A DNA stretch of 64,000 nucleotides from CADEDH01 sp963732695 (GCA_963732695.1 CAVTAP010000007.1:620001-684000); one strand, 5' to 3'. Positions 18,018-27,482 are shown, counted from the first letter of the stretch. Notes: generated by a model from the sequence alone, not told the origin. Made by a program: numbers and translations.

Positions 18018-21000
18018 GTGAACGATCCCGTGCTCCACGTTCAGATGCTCGGTGGCTTCGGCCTCCGGGTAGGCGAGCGCGCCGCATCGGCCATGTCGTC
18101 CCGGCCGGCTGTCTCGCTCCTCGCCTACCTGGTGCTACGACGGGACCGCACCCACACCCGCGACCTGTTGGCCGGCAAGTTCTGGCCCGACGAGGCCGAC
18201 GCCGTGGCCCGCAAGCGGTTGTCGAACGCCCTGTGGCAACTGAACCAGTCGGCCAAGCAGCTCGGCCTCACCGAGCTGTTCGACAAGACGCACGCCGCCG
18301 TCGGCTTCGCCCCCGGGCTGGCGGTGGTGGTCGACGTGGAGGAGTTCGAGGGCCGGCTCGACGAGTTGGAGCGCCGGCTGCGGTCCGAGCCCCGCAGCGT
18401 GGGCATCGAGGAGCTCACCGCCGCCGTCGACAGCTACGGGGGCGACCTGCTGGCCGGCCACTACGACGAATGGATCCTCGACCCCCGTCAGAAGGTCCGG
18501 GAGCGGTGGCTGGCCGCCCTCGGTGTGCTGGTGCGCAAGAACCGGGCCGCCACCGACTACGAGTCGGCCCTGCGGCACGCCCTGTCGCTGGTGGTGGCCG
18601 AGCCGCTGTCGGAGGAATGGCACCGGGAGGTGATGCGTCTCTACCACCTGAACGGCCAGCCGTCGGCGGCGGAGCGCCAGTTCAACCTTTGCCGGCGGGC
18701 GCTGGCCGACGAGCTGCAGGCGGAGCCGTCGGCCGAGACGGTCGAGCTGCTCGACAAGATCCGCCTGGAGGCATCGGCCGCCGCCACCTCGTCGTCCCCG
18801 GTGGCGGGGGCCACGGCGGGCGACCCCGAGCTGCCCTTCATCGGCCGGGTGGCCGAGCGTTCCGCCCTGGTGGCCCGGGTGAACGACGTGGTGGGGGGCA
18901 AGGGCGGGCTGGTGCTGGTGGAGGGCGAGCACGGCATCGGCAAGAGCCGGCTCCTGGCCGAGGTGGCCCAGGCGGCCGAGTGGCGCGAGGTGCAGGTGCT
19001 CACCGGGCGCCACACGGCGGGCAGCACCCTCACTCCCTACGAGGGCCTGCGGGAGGCGCTGCGTCCGGGCACGCTGGGGGTGCGGGGGGAGCGGCTGGCC
19101 GCCCACCTGCCGCCGGTGTGGCTGCGTCAGGCCGCCACGGTGCTCGAAGGGCTCCAGCCCTTCGTCGAGCCCGTCCCGGTGACGGCCCCGGCGGCGTCGT
19201 TCCCGCCGGTGGTGGCCCGGCCCGAAGAGGAGCGGTGGCACACCACCGAGGCTCTGGTCCAGGTGCTGCTGGCCATCGGCCAGCCCAAGCCGGCCCTGAT
19301 CGTGCTGGAGGACATCCACTGGTGCGACGACGACACCATGCAGGTGCTGGTGCAGATCGGTGACCGGCTGATCGACTCCAACGTGTTGATCTGCCTCAGC
19401 TACCGGCGCCAGGAGGCCCAGCGCTCGCCCGCCATCTGGCAGAGCCTGGCCGAGCTGGAGGCCAAACCGGGGTCGGGTCGACAGGTGCTCGGCCCGCTCG
19501 ACGTCGACGACGTGCGCCAGCTGGTGGCGGCCGAGCGGCACGGGGTGCGGATGTCGAACGAGCAGGTGACCCAGGTGGCCCAGCTGGGCGACGGCAACCC
19601 GTACGTGATCCTCGAGCTGCTGCGCGCCCCGGTCGACCTGCTGGAGCCGGCGGCCCCCACCGAGAACCGGGCGGCCGACGACGATCTGCTGCCCGGCCTG
19701 CACGAGATCCTCAGCCGCCGGATCGATGCCGCCTCCGACGAGGTGCGGGCGGTGCTGGAAGCGGTGTCGGCCATGAGCGGCCCCACCACCACCAACGTCG
19801 TGGCCGGTGTGGTGGGGCTGGGCCGCCAGGCCGTGACGGCGGCCCTGGCCGACGCCGTCGAGCGGGCCTTCCTGGTCGAGTCGAGCCGGGGGCTGGAGTT
19901 CGCCCAGGAGCACACCCGGCGGGTGGTGTACGAGGCGATAGACGCCACCGGCCGGCGGCGCATCCACGGCCGCATCGTCGATGCCCTGGTGCGGGAGCAG
20001 GGGGTGCGGGTCAGCCAGATCGCCCACCACGCCTGGCTGGCCGAGCAGTGGCAGCGGGCCTACCAGTACCACGCCCTGGCCGCCGACTCGGCCCTCAAGG
20101 TCAACGCCTACCACACCACGGCCGAGCACTTCGCCAAGGCCGACCAGGCCGCCCGGTCGTGTGAGATGGTCGACGCCCGCCGGCTGGACGACCTGTTCGC
20201 CTACGAGCGGGTGCTCGACATACTCGGCCGCCGAGGCGACCAGCAGGATCTCCTGGACCGCATGGCGGCGGCCGTGGTGGAGCCGGGGGCAAGCCCGGCC
20301 GACCGGTTGTCCGTCACCCAACGCCAGGCCTGGCTGATGACCCATACCGATCGGCGGGCCGAGGCGGCCCGCCTGGCGTCCGAGGCGGTGGCTCCGGCCC
20401 GGGCCGCCAGGCTCGGGGTGGGGGAGCTGCTCACGATCGTGGGCTGTGCCCGGGCCTGGTCGGGCGACATGCCCGGAGCGATAGGCCCGCTCATCGAGGC
20501 GGTGGCCGAGTCGCGGGCCAGGGGCGCATCGGGCGTGGCGGCCCAGGTCATGTTGGGGCGTACCTACAGCGACCTGCTGCGGTACGACGAAGCCCGCCAG
20601 CACCTGGAGGAGGCCTACGAGGCGGCCAAGGCCGAGAACGACCCCCGCAGCCAGGTGGAGGCGCTGGGGCACCTGGCCACGCTGTACTACTCCCTCGCCC
20701 TGAACGTGAAGGCCGAGAACGCCTTCACCGAGGCGTTGGACCTGGCCCGGTCGATCGGATACCGGCGGGGTGAGGGCATAAACCTGGTGAACCTGGCCGG
20801 CTTCCATCTGCTGCTCGGCCGCGGCGGCCGTGCGCTCGGCCTGTTCGCCCAGGCCGACGAGGTGTTCGCCGCCCTCGGCGAGGGTCGGGGCCAGGCCTTC
20901 GTGCGCCTCAACGGGGCCGAGCTGGCGTTCTGGATCCTGGGCGACGACGACGGGGCCCGAGTTCAGGCCGAGCAGGCGGCGGTGTACTTCCGATCGGTGG

Positions 21001-21887
21001 ACGACATACGGCGGGAGGCGACCTGCCAGGTGACCCTGGCCGGGGTCGACCGGCGGGCCGGCCGGCGGCGCTTGGCCCGGAGACGCCTGCTGGAGGCCGT
21101 GCGCGGCGCCCAGGCCACCGATGCCCCGCCGGTCGAGATCCAGGCTCGGGTCGAGCTGGCCCTGGTGGCGCTCGATCTGGGCCAGCTCGACGAGGCGGTG
21201 GAGCAGGCCCGCACCGCCCGCCACTTGGACGGCGACGGCGGTTCCGACGGGTTGGTGCCGGTGTCGTTGGCCATCGAGGCCCGGGCCCGGTGCGCCCAGG
21301 GGGCGATCGACGAGGCTGCCGAGCTGGCCCGGGAGGCGGTCGGGCTCAATCGCTCCGGTGCCCTGCTGGCCCACCTGGCAGCGTGGTGGTCGGCCGAGGT
21401 GCTGGAGGCCGCCGGCGACCAGGACGCGGCGTCCCGGGAGGTCGCCCTGGCCTATCAGCTGCTCACCCGGCACCTGGCCGACCTGCCTGAGGCCGTGGCT
21501 CGAGCCGCCTGGGAGCAGGTGGCCGAGCACCGGGCCATCCTGGAAGCCCGGGAGCGGTTCTTCGAAGAACAGATCGAGGTGCGCCTCCCGGCGGCGGAGG
21601 CACCGGGCGGCCGGCCCCTCGAGAGCGAGGACCTGATCCCCGTCCGCTGGACGGTGTCGAGTCCTCAGGACCAGGCCATCGCCACCTCCACGCAACGGCG
21701 TCAGCGCCGCATCCTGCGTCTGACCGACGAGGCCGTCGCCCAAGGGGCGGTGGCCCGGATATCCGATCTGGCGGTGGCGCTCGACGTCAGCGAACGCACC
21801 GTCAAGCGCGATCTCTCCCAGCTGCGGGCGGCGGGGTATCACCCCGTCACCCGGGGCGGGGCCTCGGGAGAGATTTTTCCAACCTAG
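18018..21887 (+). CDS. SARP/BTAD regulator with AAA-ATPase and TPR domains
   Basis: A 1,289-residue signal-integrating transcription regulator. GTG at 18,018 opens the SARP winged helix ('VLHVQMLGGFGLRVG'); the bacterial transcriptional activation domain follows to about residue 250. A STAND/AAA ATPase carries Walker A 'GEHGIGKSRLL' near residue 305 and Walker B 'LIVLEDIHWCDDD' near 430. A long TPR array spans about 690-1,170, and a C-terminal helix-turn-helix ('ALDVSERTVKRDLSQLRAAG') ends the protein. Having DNA-binding folds at both ends is unusual. Such proteins activate linked pathways; the nearest downstream gene is a 33-residue peptide. Confidence 0.88.
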   Translation: MNDPVLHVQMLGGFGLRVGERAASAMSSRPAVSLLAYLVLRRDRTHTRDLLAGKFWPDEADAVARKRLSNALWQLNQSAKQLGLTELFDKTHAAVGFAPGLAVVVDVEEFEGRLDELERRLRSEPRSVGIEELTAAVDSYGGDLLAGHYDEWILDPRQKVRERWLAALGVLVRKNRAATDYESALRHALSLVVAEPLSEEWHREVMRLYHLNGQPSAAERQFNLCRRALADELQAEPSAETVELLDKIRLEASAAATSSSPVAGATAGDPELPFIGRVAERSALVARVNDVVGGKGGLVLVEGEHGIGKSRLLAEVAQAAEWREVQVLTGRHTAGSTLTPYEGLREALRPGTLGVRGERLAAHLPPVWLRQAATVLEGLQPFVEPVPVTAPAASFPPVVARPEEERWHTTEALVQVLLAIGQPKPALIVLEDIHWCDDDTMQVLVQIGDRLIDSNVLICLSYRRQEAQRSPAIWQSLAELEAKPGSGRQVLGPLDVDDVRQLVAAERHGVRMSNEQVTQVAQLGDGNPYVILELLRAPVDLLEPAAPTENRAADDDLLPGLHEILSRRIDAASDEVRAVLEAVSAMSGPTTTNVVAGVVGLGRQAVTAALADAVERAFLVESSRGLEFAQEHTRRVVYEAIDATGRRRIHGRIVDALVREQGVRVSQIAHHAWLAEQWQRAYQYHALAADSALKVNAYHTTAEHFAKADQAARSCEMVDARRLDDLFAYERVLDILGRRGDQQDLLDRMAAAVVEPGASPADRLSVTQRQAWLMTHTDRRAEAARLASEAVAPARAARLGVGELLTIVGCARAWSGDMPGAIGPLIEAVAESRARGASGVAAQVMLGRTYSDLLRYDEARQHLEEAYEAAKAENDPRSQVEALGHLATLYYSLALNVKAENAFTEALDLARSIGYRRGEGINLVNLAGFHLLLGRGGRALGLFAQADEVFAALGEGRGQAFVRLNGAELAFWILGDDDGARVQAEQAAVYFRSVDDIRREATCQVTLAGVDRRAGRRRLARRRLLEAVRGAQATDAPPVEIQARVELALVALDLGQLDEAVEQARTARHLDGDGGSDGLVPVSLAIEARARCAQGAIDEAAELAREAVGLNRSGALLAHLAAWWSAEVLEAAGDQDAASREVALAYQLLTRHLADLPEAVARAAWEQVAEHRAILEARERFFEEQIEVRLPAAEAPGGRPLESEDLIPVRWTVSSPQDQAIATSTQRRQRRILRLTDEAVAQGAVARISDLAVALDVSERTVKRDLSQLRAAGYHPVTRGGASGEIFPT

Positions 21888-22103
21888 CGCTCAGCACAAA
21901 ATACCTGATCAGAGGCCATGTTGTGGCAGTGTCCCCATGGTCTGTCCCCGGGCGCGTGTCTCCACCGAGATAGCCCTCAGACACCCAAAAGACACGCTGT
22001 GACCAGTAAGTCGACGATTGGTCAGGCAGCGTTCAGGTGGGTGCGGAAACCTCCGGGATCTGGCTGATCGGCGATTCGCCCCTTCGATTAGGAGTAGATC
22101 GTA

Positions 22104-22205
22104 ATGCGCCGAGTAGCTGTCTTCACTTCCGCCACCGTCCTGGGGGCAGTCGCCACCTTCCTCGTCTCGCCAGCCGCCGTGCTGGGCGTCACCTTCATGA
22201 ACTGA
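22104..22205 (+). CDS. 33-residue hydrophobic peptide
   Basis: A short ORF after AGGAG (22,090-22,094): MRRVAVFTSATVLGAV, then a hydrophobic run ending VTFMN. It looks like a signal peptide or a single membrane helix with a two-arginine start. It lies 216 bases after the big SARP regulator and 110 bases before a 14-bp hairpin. It could be a small membrane or secreted peptide, or the relic 5' end of a larger exported protein. Confidence 0.45.
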   Translation: MRRVAVFTSATVLGAVATFLVSPAAVLGVTFMN

Positions 22206-22314
22206 CCTCTCCTCCGGGTTCCCGGGCTTTCCCGATCCATTCCGCCGTGGTCGGTAATCTCCCTCGGGAACTCCCTTCAGCTGCTGAGTCATCGCAGCTG
22301 GGGGTCGCCTCGAG

Positions 22315-22353
22315 TGTGGCCATCGCAGAACACCTAGCACTGCGATGGCCACA
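22315..22353. terminator. 14-bp inverted repeat (hairpin)
   Basis: TGTGGCCATCGCAG and CTGCGATGGCCACA form a perfect 14-bp stem with an 11-base loop. No T-run follows closely. It may end the transcript of the 33-residue peptide or be a protein-binding palindrome. The rest of 22,206-22,591 shows no gene I can support. Confidence 0.55.
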
Positions 22354-22591
22354 CCGAGGCACTTTGTCCGGCCCGGAATCTTGGCACTCGTCGCTCCGGG
22401 ACGCCGCGGCTGCCAGCCGTGAGGCGCCGGAAGGCGGGTGCCACGGGCGGTCCCTTCCCCCGGCTCTGGTCGGGGCTCGATGCCTGGCAGCCACGGTCGG
22501 CACCGAGTTCGCTGAAGGGACCGCCGTTTCCGTTCTCCCGGTGGAGCTGTCCGGTGTCCGGGCCGCTCGAGGGGGGCCCATACTGACCGGC

Positions 22592-22945
22592 GTGCCGATC
22601 TTCCACATCACCACCGCGGCCGATGCCGACCGGCTCATGGCCGAGGGGGTGCTGGAACCGCCGTCGTTGACAGCGGAAGGGTTCGTCCACTGCTCCACGG
22701 AGCAGCAGGTGGTGGCGACGACCGAGCGGTGGTTCGCCCCCGACGCCGAGCTGGTGCTGCTGGAGCTCGACCCCGGGCAGCTGGGTGACGCCGAGCTGCG
22801 CTGGCCCGAGGTCTATCCCGGGCAGCGGTACCCCCACGTGCACGGCCCACTGCGGGCCGGGGCGGTGGTGGCCCGCCTGCCCTGGGGTCCGGGGGACCGG
22901 GATACATGGAGAAAAGCAGCGACAGGTAGCGACGGCGGGAAGTAG
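22592..22945 (+). CDS. DUF952 family protein
   Basis: A 117-residue DUF952 protein: 'IFHITTAADADRLMAEG', 'EGFVHCSTEQQV' and 'YPHVHGPL' are the conserved blocks. The fold is small and its chemistry is unknown; the conserved His and Cys suggest an enzyme. GTG start at 22,592. It is the last backbone gene before the tRNA and the integrated element. Confidence 0.85.
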   Translation: MPIFHITTAADADRLMAEGVLEPPSLTAEGFVHCSTEQQVVATTERWFAPDAELVLLELDPGQLGDAELRWPEVYPGQRYPHVHGPLRAGAVVARLPWGPGDRDTWRKAATGSDGGK

Positions 22946-22973
22946 TCGCTATCGTACGTAGTTCACTCAACGA

Positions 22974-23050
<77 letters not shown>

Positions 23051-23065
23051 ACGGAAGCGCAGGTC

Positions 23066-23098
23066 AAGGCCGGTCCCCCAAGGGCCGGCCTTCTTGCT
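23066..23098 (+). terminator. Terminator after tRNA-fMet
   Basis: AAGGCCGG and CCGGCCTT form an 8-bp stem followed by CTTGCTTC, 15 bases past the CCA end. It lies inside the element, so the integrated DNA brings the tRNA terminator. Confidence 0.65.
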
Positions 23099-23125
23099 TC
23101 GTGAGGCCAGAGGGCGCTCAGCCAT

Positions 23126-24337
23126 CTATCGGTCATCTACCGGTCGGCCCGGTGCCCGCCGACGGTCAACGAGATTGGCGAAGGCCGACGCCATGGCCTG
23201 GCCCTGGCCGGGGATGAAGTGTGCGTAGGTCGACAGGATCGTCTCGGGCGCATCGCCCAAGCGGTAGGCCACATCGACCAGCGGTACCCGTTGGGCGAGA
23301 AGCAGCGAAGCATGCGTGTGGCGGAGGTCGTGGAACCGGATCACGGGAACCGGCGCCGCCCTCACGAATCTGTCGAAGGCTTGCGCCACCCGGTCGGCGT
23401 GGAAGGCCTGGCCGTCCTCAGCGGTGAACACCATCCCGCTGTCGACGTAGGCGATGCCCCACGCCTCGCGCTCCTCCTCCTGAAGTCGGCGCCACTGGCG
23501 GAGCACGTTCACGGTCGTCGGGTCGAGGTCGATGACCCGCCGGCCCCGCCTCGACTTCGTCCGCTCCTCCTCCACCATCTGGTAGCCGTTCCGGTATCGA
23601 ACCCGGCGCACCCGCAGCACTGCCGCATCGAGGTCGACGTCGCGCCACTTCAGGCCGAGCAGCTCGCTCCGGCGCATCCCCGTGAAGGCGGCGACCCGCA
23701 GCAGCGCGTAGAAGCGCTTTCCGCTCACGAAGGAGAGGAAGTCCCCCAGCTCGTCCGACGTCCACACCTTCATCTCGACGTCGTTGCGCTGCGGCCGGTC
23801 AACGTCCTTCGCCTGGTTGTAGGTCACCAGTCGATGACGTACTCCCCAGTCCAGCGCTGTGCGCAGCGTGGACAGCGTGTGCTGCAGCGAGGTTTCCGAC
23901 AGCCCCCGAGCGGTTCGGCTACGACGGTCGGCGCCTGGCCGTCGCAGGTCATTGAGCATCCGGACGATGTGATCGGGCCGAAGCTCGTCCAGCATCAGCG
24001 CCCCAATGCTCGGCTTGATCCGTTGCTCGACCTGGCGCTGGTACTCGCTGAAGGTCGAAGGCACGACTCTCGGTTCAACCGCCGACAGCCAGCGGTCAAG
24101 AGCGTCGCCCACGGTCAGGCGATGAGGAAGCGTGCCCCTGCCCTCTTCAGCTCGACGCAGCTCGTCTCTGAGCCAAGCCTCGGCTTCGGCCTTCCGGCGG
24201 AACGGCCCCTTGCTGCGCTGAACCCGCTTGCCGTCCATCCGGATGTAGTGAAAGGCGTACCACCGAGGCGCACGATCCGTTCCACGGTTCCTGATGCCCC
24301 CCGAGCCTTTCGGCCGGCGCTTTGCCGAATCTGTCAC
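23126..24337 (-). CDS. int: Tyrosine site-specific integrase of the AICE
   Basis: A 403-residue phage-type tyrosine recombinase. The N-terminal arm-binding domain ('GSGGIRNRG', 'RWYAFHYIRMDGKR') is followed by a core-binding SAM-like domain and the catalytic domain: Arg in 'FTGMRRSELLGLKW', Lys in 'TKSRRGRRVID', 'RFHDLRHTHASLLL', and the tyrosine in 'ILSTYAHF'. The box II His is Asp here (LGDAP), which I recall from other actinobacterial integrases. GTG at 24,337 overlaps the upstream stop by four bases (GTGA). It should recombine attP with tRNA-fMet. Confidence 0.92.
   Translation of the reverse strand: MTDSAKRRPKGSGGIRNRGTDRAPRWYAFHYIRMDGKRVQRSKGPFRRKAEAEAWLRDELRRAEEGRGTLPHRLTVGDALDRWLSAVEPRVVPSTFSEYQRQVEQRIKPSIGALMLDELRPDHIVRMLNDLRRPGADRRSRTARGLSETSLQHTLSTLRTALDWGVRHRLVTYNQAKDVDRPQRNDVEMKVWTSDELGDFLSFVSGKRFYALLRVAAFTGMRRSELLGLKWRDVDLDAAVLRVRRVRYRNGYQMVEEERTKSRRGRRVIDLDPTTVNVLRQWRRLQEEEREAWGIAYVDSGMVFTAEDGQAFHADRVAQAFDRFVRAAPVPVIRFHDLRHTHASLLLAQRVPLVDVAYRLGDAPETILSTYAHFIPGQGQAMASAFANLVDRRRAPGRPVDDR
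23128..23143. repeat. Putative integrase arm site (left copy)
   Basis: ATCGGTCATCTACCG occurs here and again at 45,952-45,966, just inside the two ends of the element. The left copy is preceded by a second CATCTATCGG, giving two near-identical 11-bp units in tandem. In the circular form the two copies would flank the attachment core, as integrase or Xis arm sites do. It overlaps the stop codon of int. Confidence 0.5.
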
Positions 24338-24666
24338 GCCGCCCCCATCCGTCGGCAGGTGCTTGCAGGCCGACGATCCCGGTTCGCAGCTGCTGGCGAT
24401 CGACGGGATCGATCCCGCTGCTCCCCCGGACTGTCGAGCATCAGCCCCAGCGCCTCGGCAATCAACAGCGTTGGCCACCGAAGCCGTCGACCGAGCTGAA
24501 GCGGCTCGACAGGCAGCGTCCCCTTTCCACGCTCCTGCTGAAGCCGCTCAGGCGAACACCCGAGCAACTCCGCCGCCTCACCCGTCGACATCGTCGCCCG
24601 GTATTTCCGCCCGGCTATCTCGAAGATCGGACCGCTCACACTCTCACCCTTCATTGTCGCCACCAT
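24334..24666 (-). CDS. Excisionase-like MerR/Xis helix-turn-helix protein
   Basis: A 110-residue small DNA-binding protein with the winged helix 'MSTGEAAELLGCSPERLQQ' and 'LQLGRRLRWPTLLIAEALGL'. Its stop overlaps int and its start overlaps the end of rep, so rep-xis-int form one unit as in pSAM2-type AICEs. The expected role is recombination directionality (excision). Alternative start at 24,654. The C-terminal 35 residues are Arg/Ser-rich and disordered. Confidence 0.75.
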   Translation of the reverse strand: MVATMKGESVSGPIFEIAGRKYRATMSTGEAAELLGCSPERLQQERGKGTLPVEPLQLGRRLRWPTLLIAEALGLMLDSPGEQRDRSRRSPAAANRDRRPASTCRRMGAA

Positions 24667-25912
24667 CTCCCCCGCTCCACCTCAACAGCGGCAGCGGCAC
24701 GTCATCGTTCGGCGGCTCGACGAGCACCTGGCGGCCGAGCCGGCGGCTGAGCACCGTGGCCAGCACCTCCGGGGTCGCCCGAGAGGCAAGCAGGCCCCTC
24801 AGCTCGGGTACGACGCCGGCCTTGTCGGCGGCCGAGTACACGGGGGCGTCGGCGGCCACGTAGGGCGTGAACTCGCCGTGCTGGCGTTCCGCTTCGTCCT
24901 GCTCATCGAGTTCCTTCACGCCGGCCCGGTTCAGCAGGCCACGGGAGGTATCGAACATGCGCCGGCCCCCGACGACCGAGGCGTACTCGGCCCACAGCGC
25001 CCGGCAGCGGGCCCGGACCTCGTCGGTGATCTTCGGGTCGGGGTCCGCTGCGGTGGCGGCGATCTCCCACATCGACCACGAGTCGTGTCGGCCGGTCTTG
25101 AGGGGGCCCATGGTCAGCTCCAGGCCGACCTTGGCCAGGTAGCGGCCCATGGCCGGGTCATCAGCCCGGATCAGGGTGATCCCGTGCTCCTCCGACACGT
25201 TCCGCCCGGCCTTGGCCATCTGGGTCGACCACTCCCGCCACAGGGCGTGTTCCATCTCGTCGACCTCGGAGGGCCCCCACTCGCTGTCGGCGTCCAGGTC
25301 GAGCTTCGACCAGACGAGGACGTGGAGGTGGGGGTGGAACCCGTTGGCCAGCGACCAGGTGACCTCGACCTGGCGGCAGAACCCTCCGCCTCCGGCGGTG
25401 AGCTTGCGGAACAGGCGTGACTGCCGCAGGGCGGTCCAGGCGTCCATCATGTCCTGGTAGCTGAGGGCCAGGCCGTCGCTGCGGGCGTGGGAGAAGGTCG
25501 GGGTGACCATGTAGCAGTGGAACCCGAGCGCCTTCATCACGGCCGCCAGCAGCTCGATCTGACGGGCCCGGGCCGCTGCGATCTTGATCGCACACCGCAG
25601 GCACAGATTCCCGGCAGCGCACACGACCACGCCTCGGAGCTGGCCGGCGTCGAGGCCGTCGGGGACGGTGACGTAGCCCATCTCCACCCGCCCGGAGTGC
25701 GCGAGCCCGCACGTGCCGGCCCGATGCTTCTTCGACCACTCGCCCGTCTCGTCGTCCTTGCGGGGTCCGAGGAGCTGCCGGTTCAACCGCTGGACCTGGT
25801 CCTCCCGCACCAGCCGCTCGTGCCGCCGCTGCTCCGCTTCCTCGGTCGCCGCTAGGGCATCGAGCCAGGCGTCTCCGGTGCTGCGCCGGGCCGTGCCGGT
25901 GGCCGTCACCAT
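24644..25912 (-). CDS. Rolling-circle replication initiator (RepSA-like)
   Basis: A 422-residue HUH endonuclease-type Rep. A zinc-finger-like 'CAAGNLCLRCAIKI' precedes the HUH metal motif 'FHPHLHVLVW'; 'GRYLAKVGLEL' probably carries the nicking tyrosine. These match replication initiators of Streptomyces AICEs such as pSAM2. It should nick the element's double-strand origin after excision. The ATG overlaps the stop of the membrane-protein frame upstream (ATGGTGA). Confidence 0.88.
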   Translation of the reverse strand: MVTATGTARRSTGDAWLDALAATEEAEQRRHERLVREDQVQRLNRQLLGPRKDDETGEWSKKHRAGTCGLAHSGRVEMGYVTVPDGLDAGQLRGVVVCAAGNLCLRCAIKIAAARARQIELLAAVMKALGFHCYMVTPTFSHARSDGLALSYQDMMDAWTALRQSRLFRKLTAGGGGFCRQVEVTWSLANGFHPHLHVLVWSKLDLDADSEWGPSEVDEMEHALWREWSTQMAKAGRNVSEEHGITLIRADDPAMGRYLAKVGLELTMGPLKTGRHDSWSMWEIAATAADPDPKITDEVRARCRALWAEYASVVGGRRMFDTSRGLLNRAGVKELDEQDEAERQHGEFTPYVAADAPVYSAADKAGVVPELRGLLASRATPEVLATVLSRRLGRQVLVEPPNDDVPLPLLRWSGGDGGDNEG

Positions 25913-26401
25913 TGGCCCTGCCTCGCCTTACCAAGGCCTCCCGTTCGGCGCTCACACCTCGTTGGGGGTGCCGGTGTCACGTTTATCCGCGATGTACCGA
26001 GAGAGCCGCTCTGGCCGCCCTTGTCGGGCTGGGTGGTTGAAGGAGTGGGGGAGAAGAGAGTGTTCGACTTCGTCGACCCGCCTGAGGGGCGGCCTTGCGG
26101 CTCGGCGGGACTCCGTCCCGCCGGCCGCCGGCCGCCCATGGGGTGATGAGCAGCGCGGAAGGCTTCGTAGGCCTCCGCCGGTCTGGTGCCGTCGATGGTT
26201 CTGCCGGCGAGCTCGAACCCGACGGTCATGGCCACCAGGGCGAGCGCCGGTGAGCAGCAGGGCCGTCACGCTGGCTGTTGTGGCGGCCGTGATCCCGGCA
26301 GTGACCGTCGCTCCGGTGGCCACGAGGACCACGACGGTGACGGTGACGGGTTGGTGGGCATGGCGGTGCTGGCCCCTTGGCCAACGGTGGGGTGTTCTCA
26401 T
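25906..26401 (-). CDS. Small membrane protein upstream of rep (probable frameshift)
   Basis: Two frames appear to make one protein. From the ATG at 26,401, 'VTVTVVVLVATGATVTAG' starts the first membrane helix; near 26,246 the sense moves one base to 'LALVAMTVGFELAGRTIDG', then a disordered tail rich in Pro, Ser and Thr ends at a TGA overlapping the rep ATG. Small Spd-type spread proteins sit here in other AICEs. If unshifted, the second frame alone (25,906-26,235) codes 109 residues. The tail contains an 8-bp hairpin GGCGGGAC/GTCCCGCC near 26,102. Confidence 0.45.
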
Positions 26402-26675
26402 GGTCTCCTCGTTCAGGGATGAATGGCGGTGCTCAGCGCTGCGGCTGTGGCTGGGGTGGCGTGGCCGGTGCGGCTGTGGGGTGGTGCCGGCGCTCTGGGT
26501 CGGTGGCTGTCCCACCGGTTCCGCTGCGTCAAGGGCACGGGACAAACTTCGCCCCCCACTCCCGACAGCTCGACGGTCGGGTGCGGGTGGTGCCGGTGTG
26601 GGTGGGGTGTCGGCGAACTTTCTCCCTCTTCGGCCCTTGACCCATCGGCCCCGGCGGTTGGTTCGGCCTTCCAGT

Positions 26676-26709
26676 CCGAAGAACGGAGTTCTTCGGCTCG
26701 ATTCGAGCC
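26676..26709. other. Two back-to-back hairpins, candidate origin or transfer site
   Basis: CCGAAGAAC-GGA-GTTCTTCGG (9-bp stem) overlaps GGCTCGA-T-TCGAGCC (7-bp stem). They lie in the 330-base gap between the divergent rep unit and the SprT-like gene, 22 bases before its ATG. Such structures suit a rolling-circle nick site, a single-strand origin or a TraB clt locus; a transcription operator is also possible. No other gene is seen in 26,402-26,730. Confidence 0.45.
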
Positions 26710-26730
26710 CCAGACGGTGGAGTGTGAGCG

Positions 26731-27473
26731 ATGGGTACCAGCAGCAACAGCGGCGGCAACGGGAGCGGGAAGGTGGTGAAGCCGACCGACGTGACATACC
26801 GGGGGTTCCAGGCGGCCTATGACGTGTTCAACCGGGAACTGTTCGCCCGGCGCCTGCCGCCGTGCATGATCACGCTGCGGACGTTCGGCAAGGCCCGGGG
26901 CTACTTCTCCCCCGACCGGTTCGTCCACCTGACCGAGGTGACCACGACGCATGAGATCGCTTTGGATCCCCGCCAGTTCATGGACCGCACCGCCGTCGAG
27001 GTCCTGTCGACCCTGGCCCATGAGATGTGCCACCTCGAGCAACGGGAGTACGGCACCCCGTCCGGAACGGGTACCACAACCGGGAATGGGTCGACCTGAT
27101 GGCCCGCATCGGCCTCGTCGCCTCCGACACCGGCCGGCCGGGTGGGAAGCAGACCGGGCAGGCGATGACCCACTACATCGAGCCCGGCGGCCGGTTCGAG
27201 ACCGTCGCCCGCCGCCTGGTCGACGCCGGCCGGTTCACCCTCGGATGGGCCGACATCGAAGGCTTCATCATGGACGAACCCGACGGCGGGAAGCCGGGAG
27301 CGAAGACGGTGGTACCAGCCCCGAAGGCGGCGAAGTCCGCTCGGTCGGGGGTGCGGGCCAAGTACGTGTGCGGCACCTGCACCGCCGCCGTGTGGGGCAA
27401 ACCGGGCCTCACCATCGGCTGTCTGGGCACCAGCGACAGCGTGCACGAGCCGGCGGTGATGATCGAGCAGTGA
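26731..27473 (+). pseudogene. SprT-like zinc metalloprotease, frameshifted
   Basis: Frame one gives 'FQAAYDVFNRELFARRLPP' and the zinc motif 'AHEMCHLEQREYGTP'; frame two continues 'NGYHNREWVDLMARIGL' and ends in a zinc-ribbon-like 'YVCGTC...C'. The two join if one C is restored near 27,062 (TCCGGA to TCCCGGA). SprT/Spartan-like proteins cut DNA-bound proteins; on AICEs and plasmids they are common, with unknown roles. Either true decay or a sequencing indel. Confidence 0.75.
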
Positions 27474-27482
27474 CCGGGGGTT

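Noticed and set aside
14506..18087. A 1,193-codon open frame on the minus strand
   Set aside because: It mirrors UPF0182, MsrA and the start of the SARP gene. GC-rich codon use keeps the antisense frame open; composition is Gly/Arg/His/Val-rich with no domain.
18135..21842. A 1,235-codon open frame on the minus strand
   Set aside because: Antisense shadow of the SARP regulator, whose domains are clear on the plus strand.
23126..24337. Integrase inactivated because box II reads LGDA instead of LGHA
   Set aside because: This position is variable among tyrosine recombinases and, as I recall, Asp occurs in actinobacterial integrases; the other catalytic residues are intact.
26102..26122. Hairpin GGCGGGAC/GTCCCGCC as a terminator or origin
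   Set aside because: It lies in a coding tail upstream of rep with no T-tract; weaker than the paired hairpins at 26,676.
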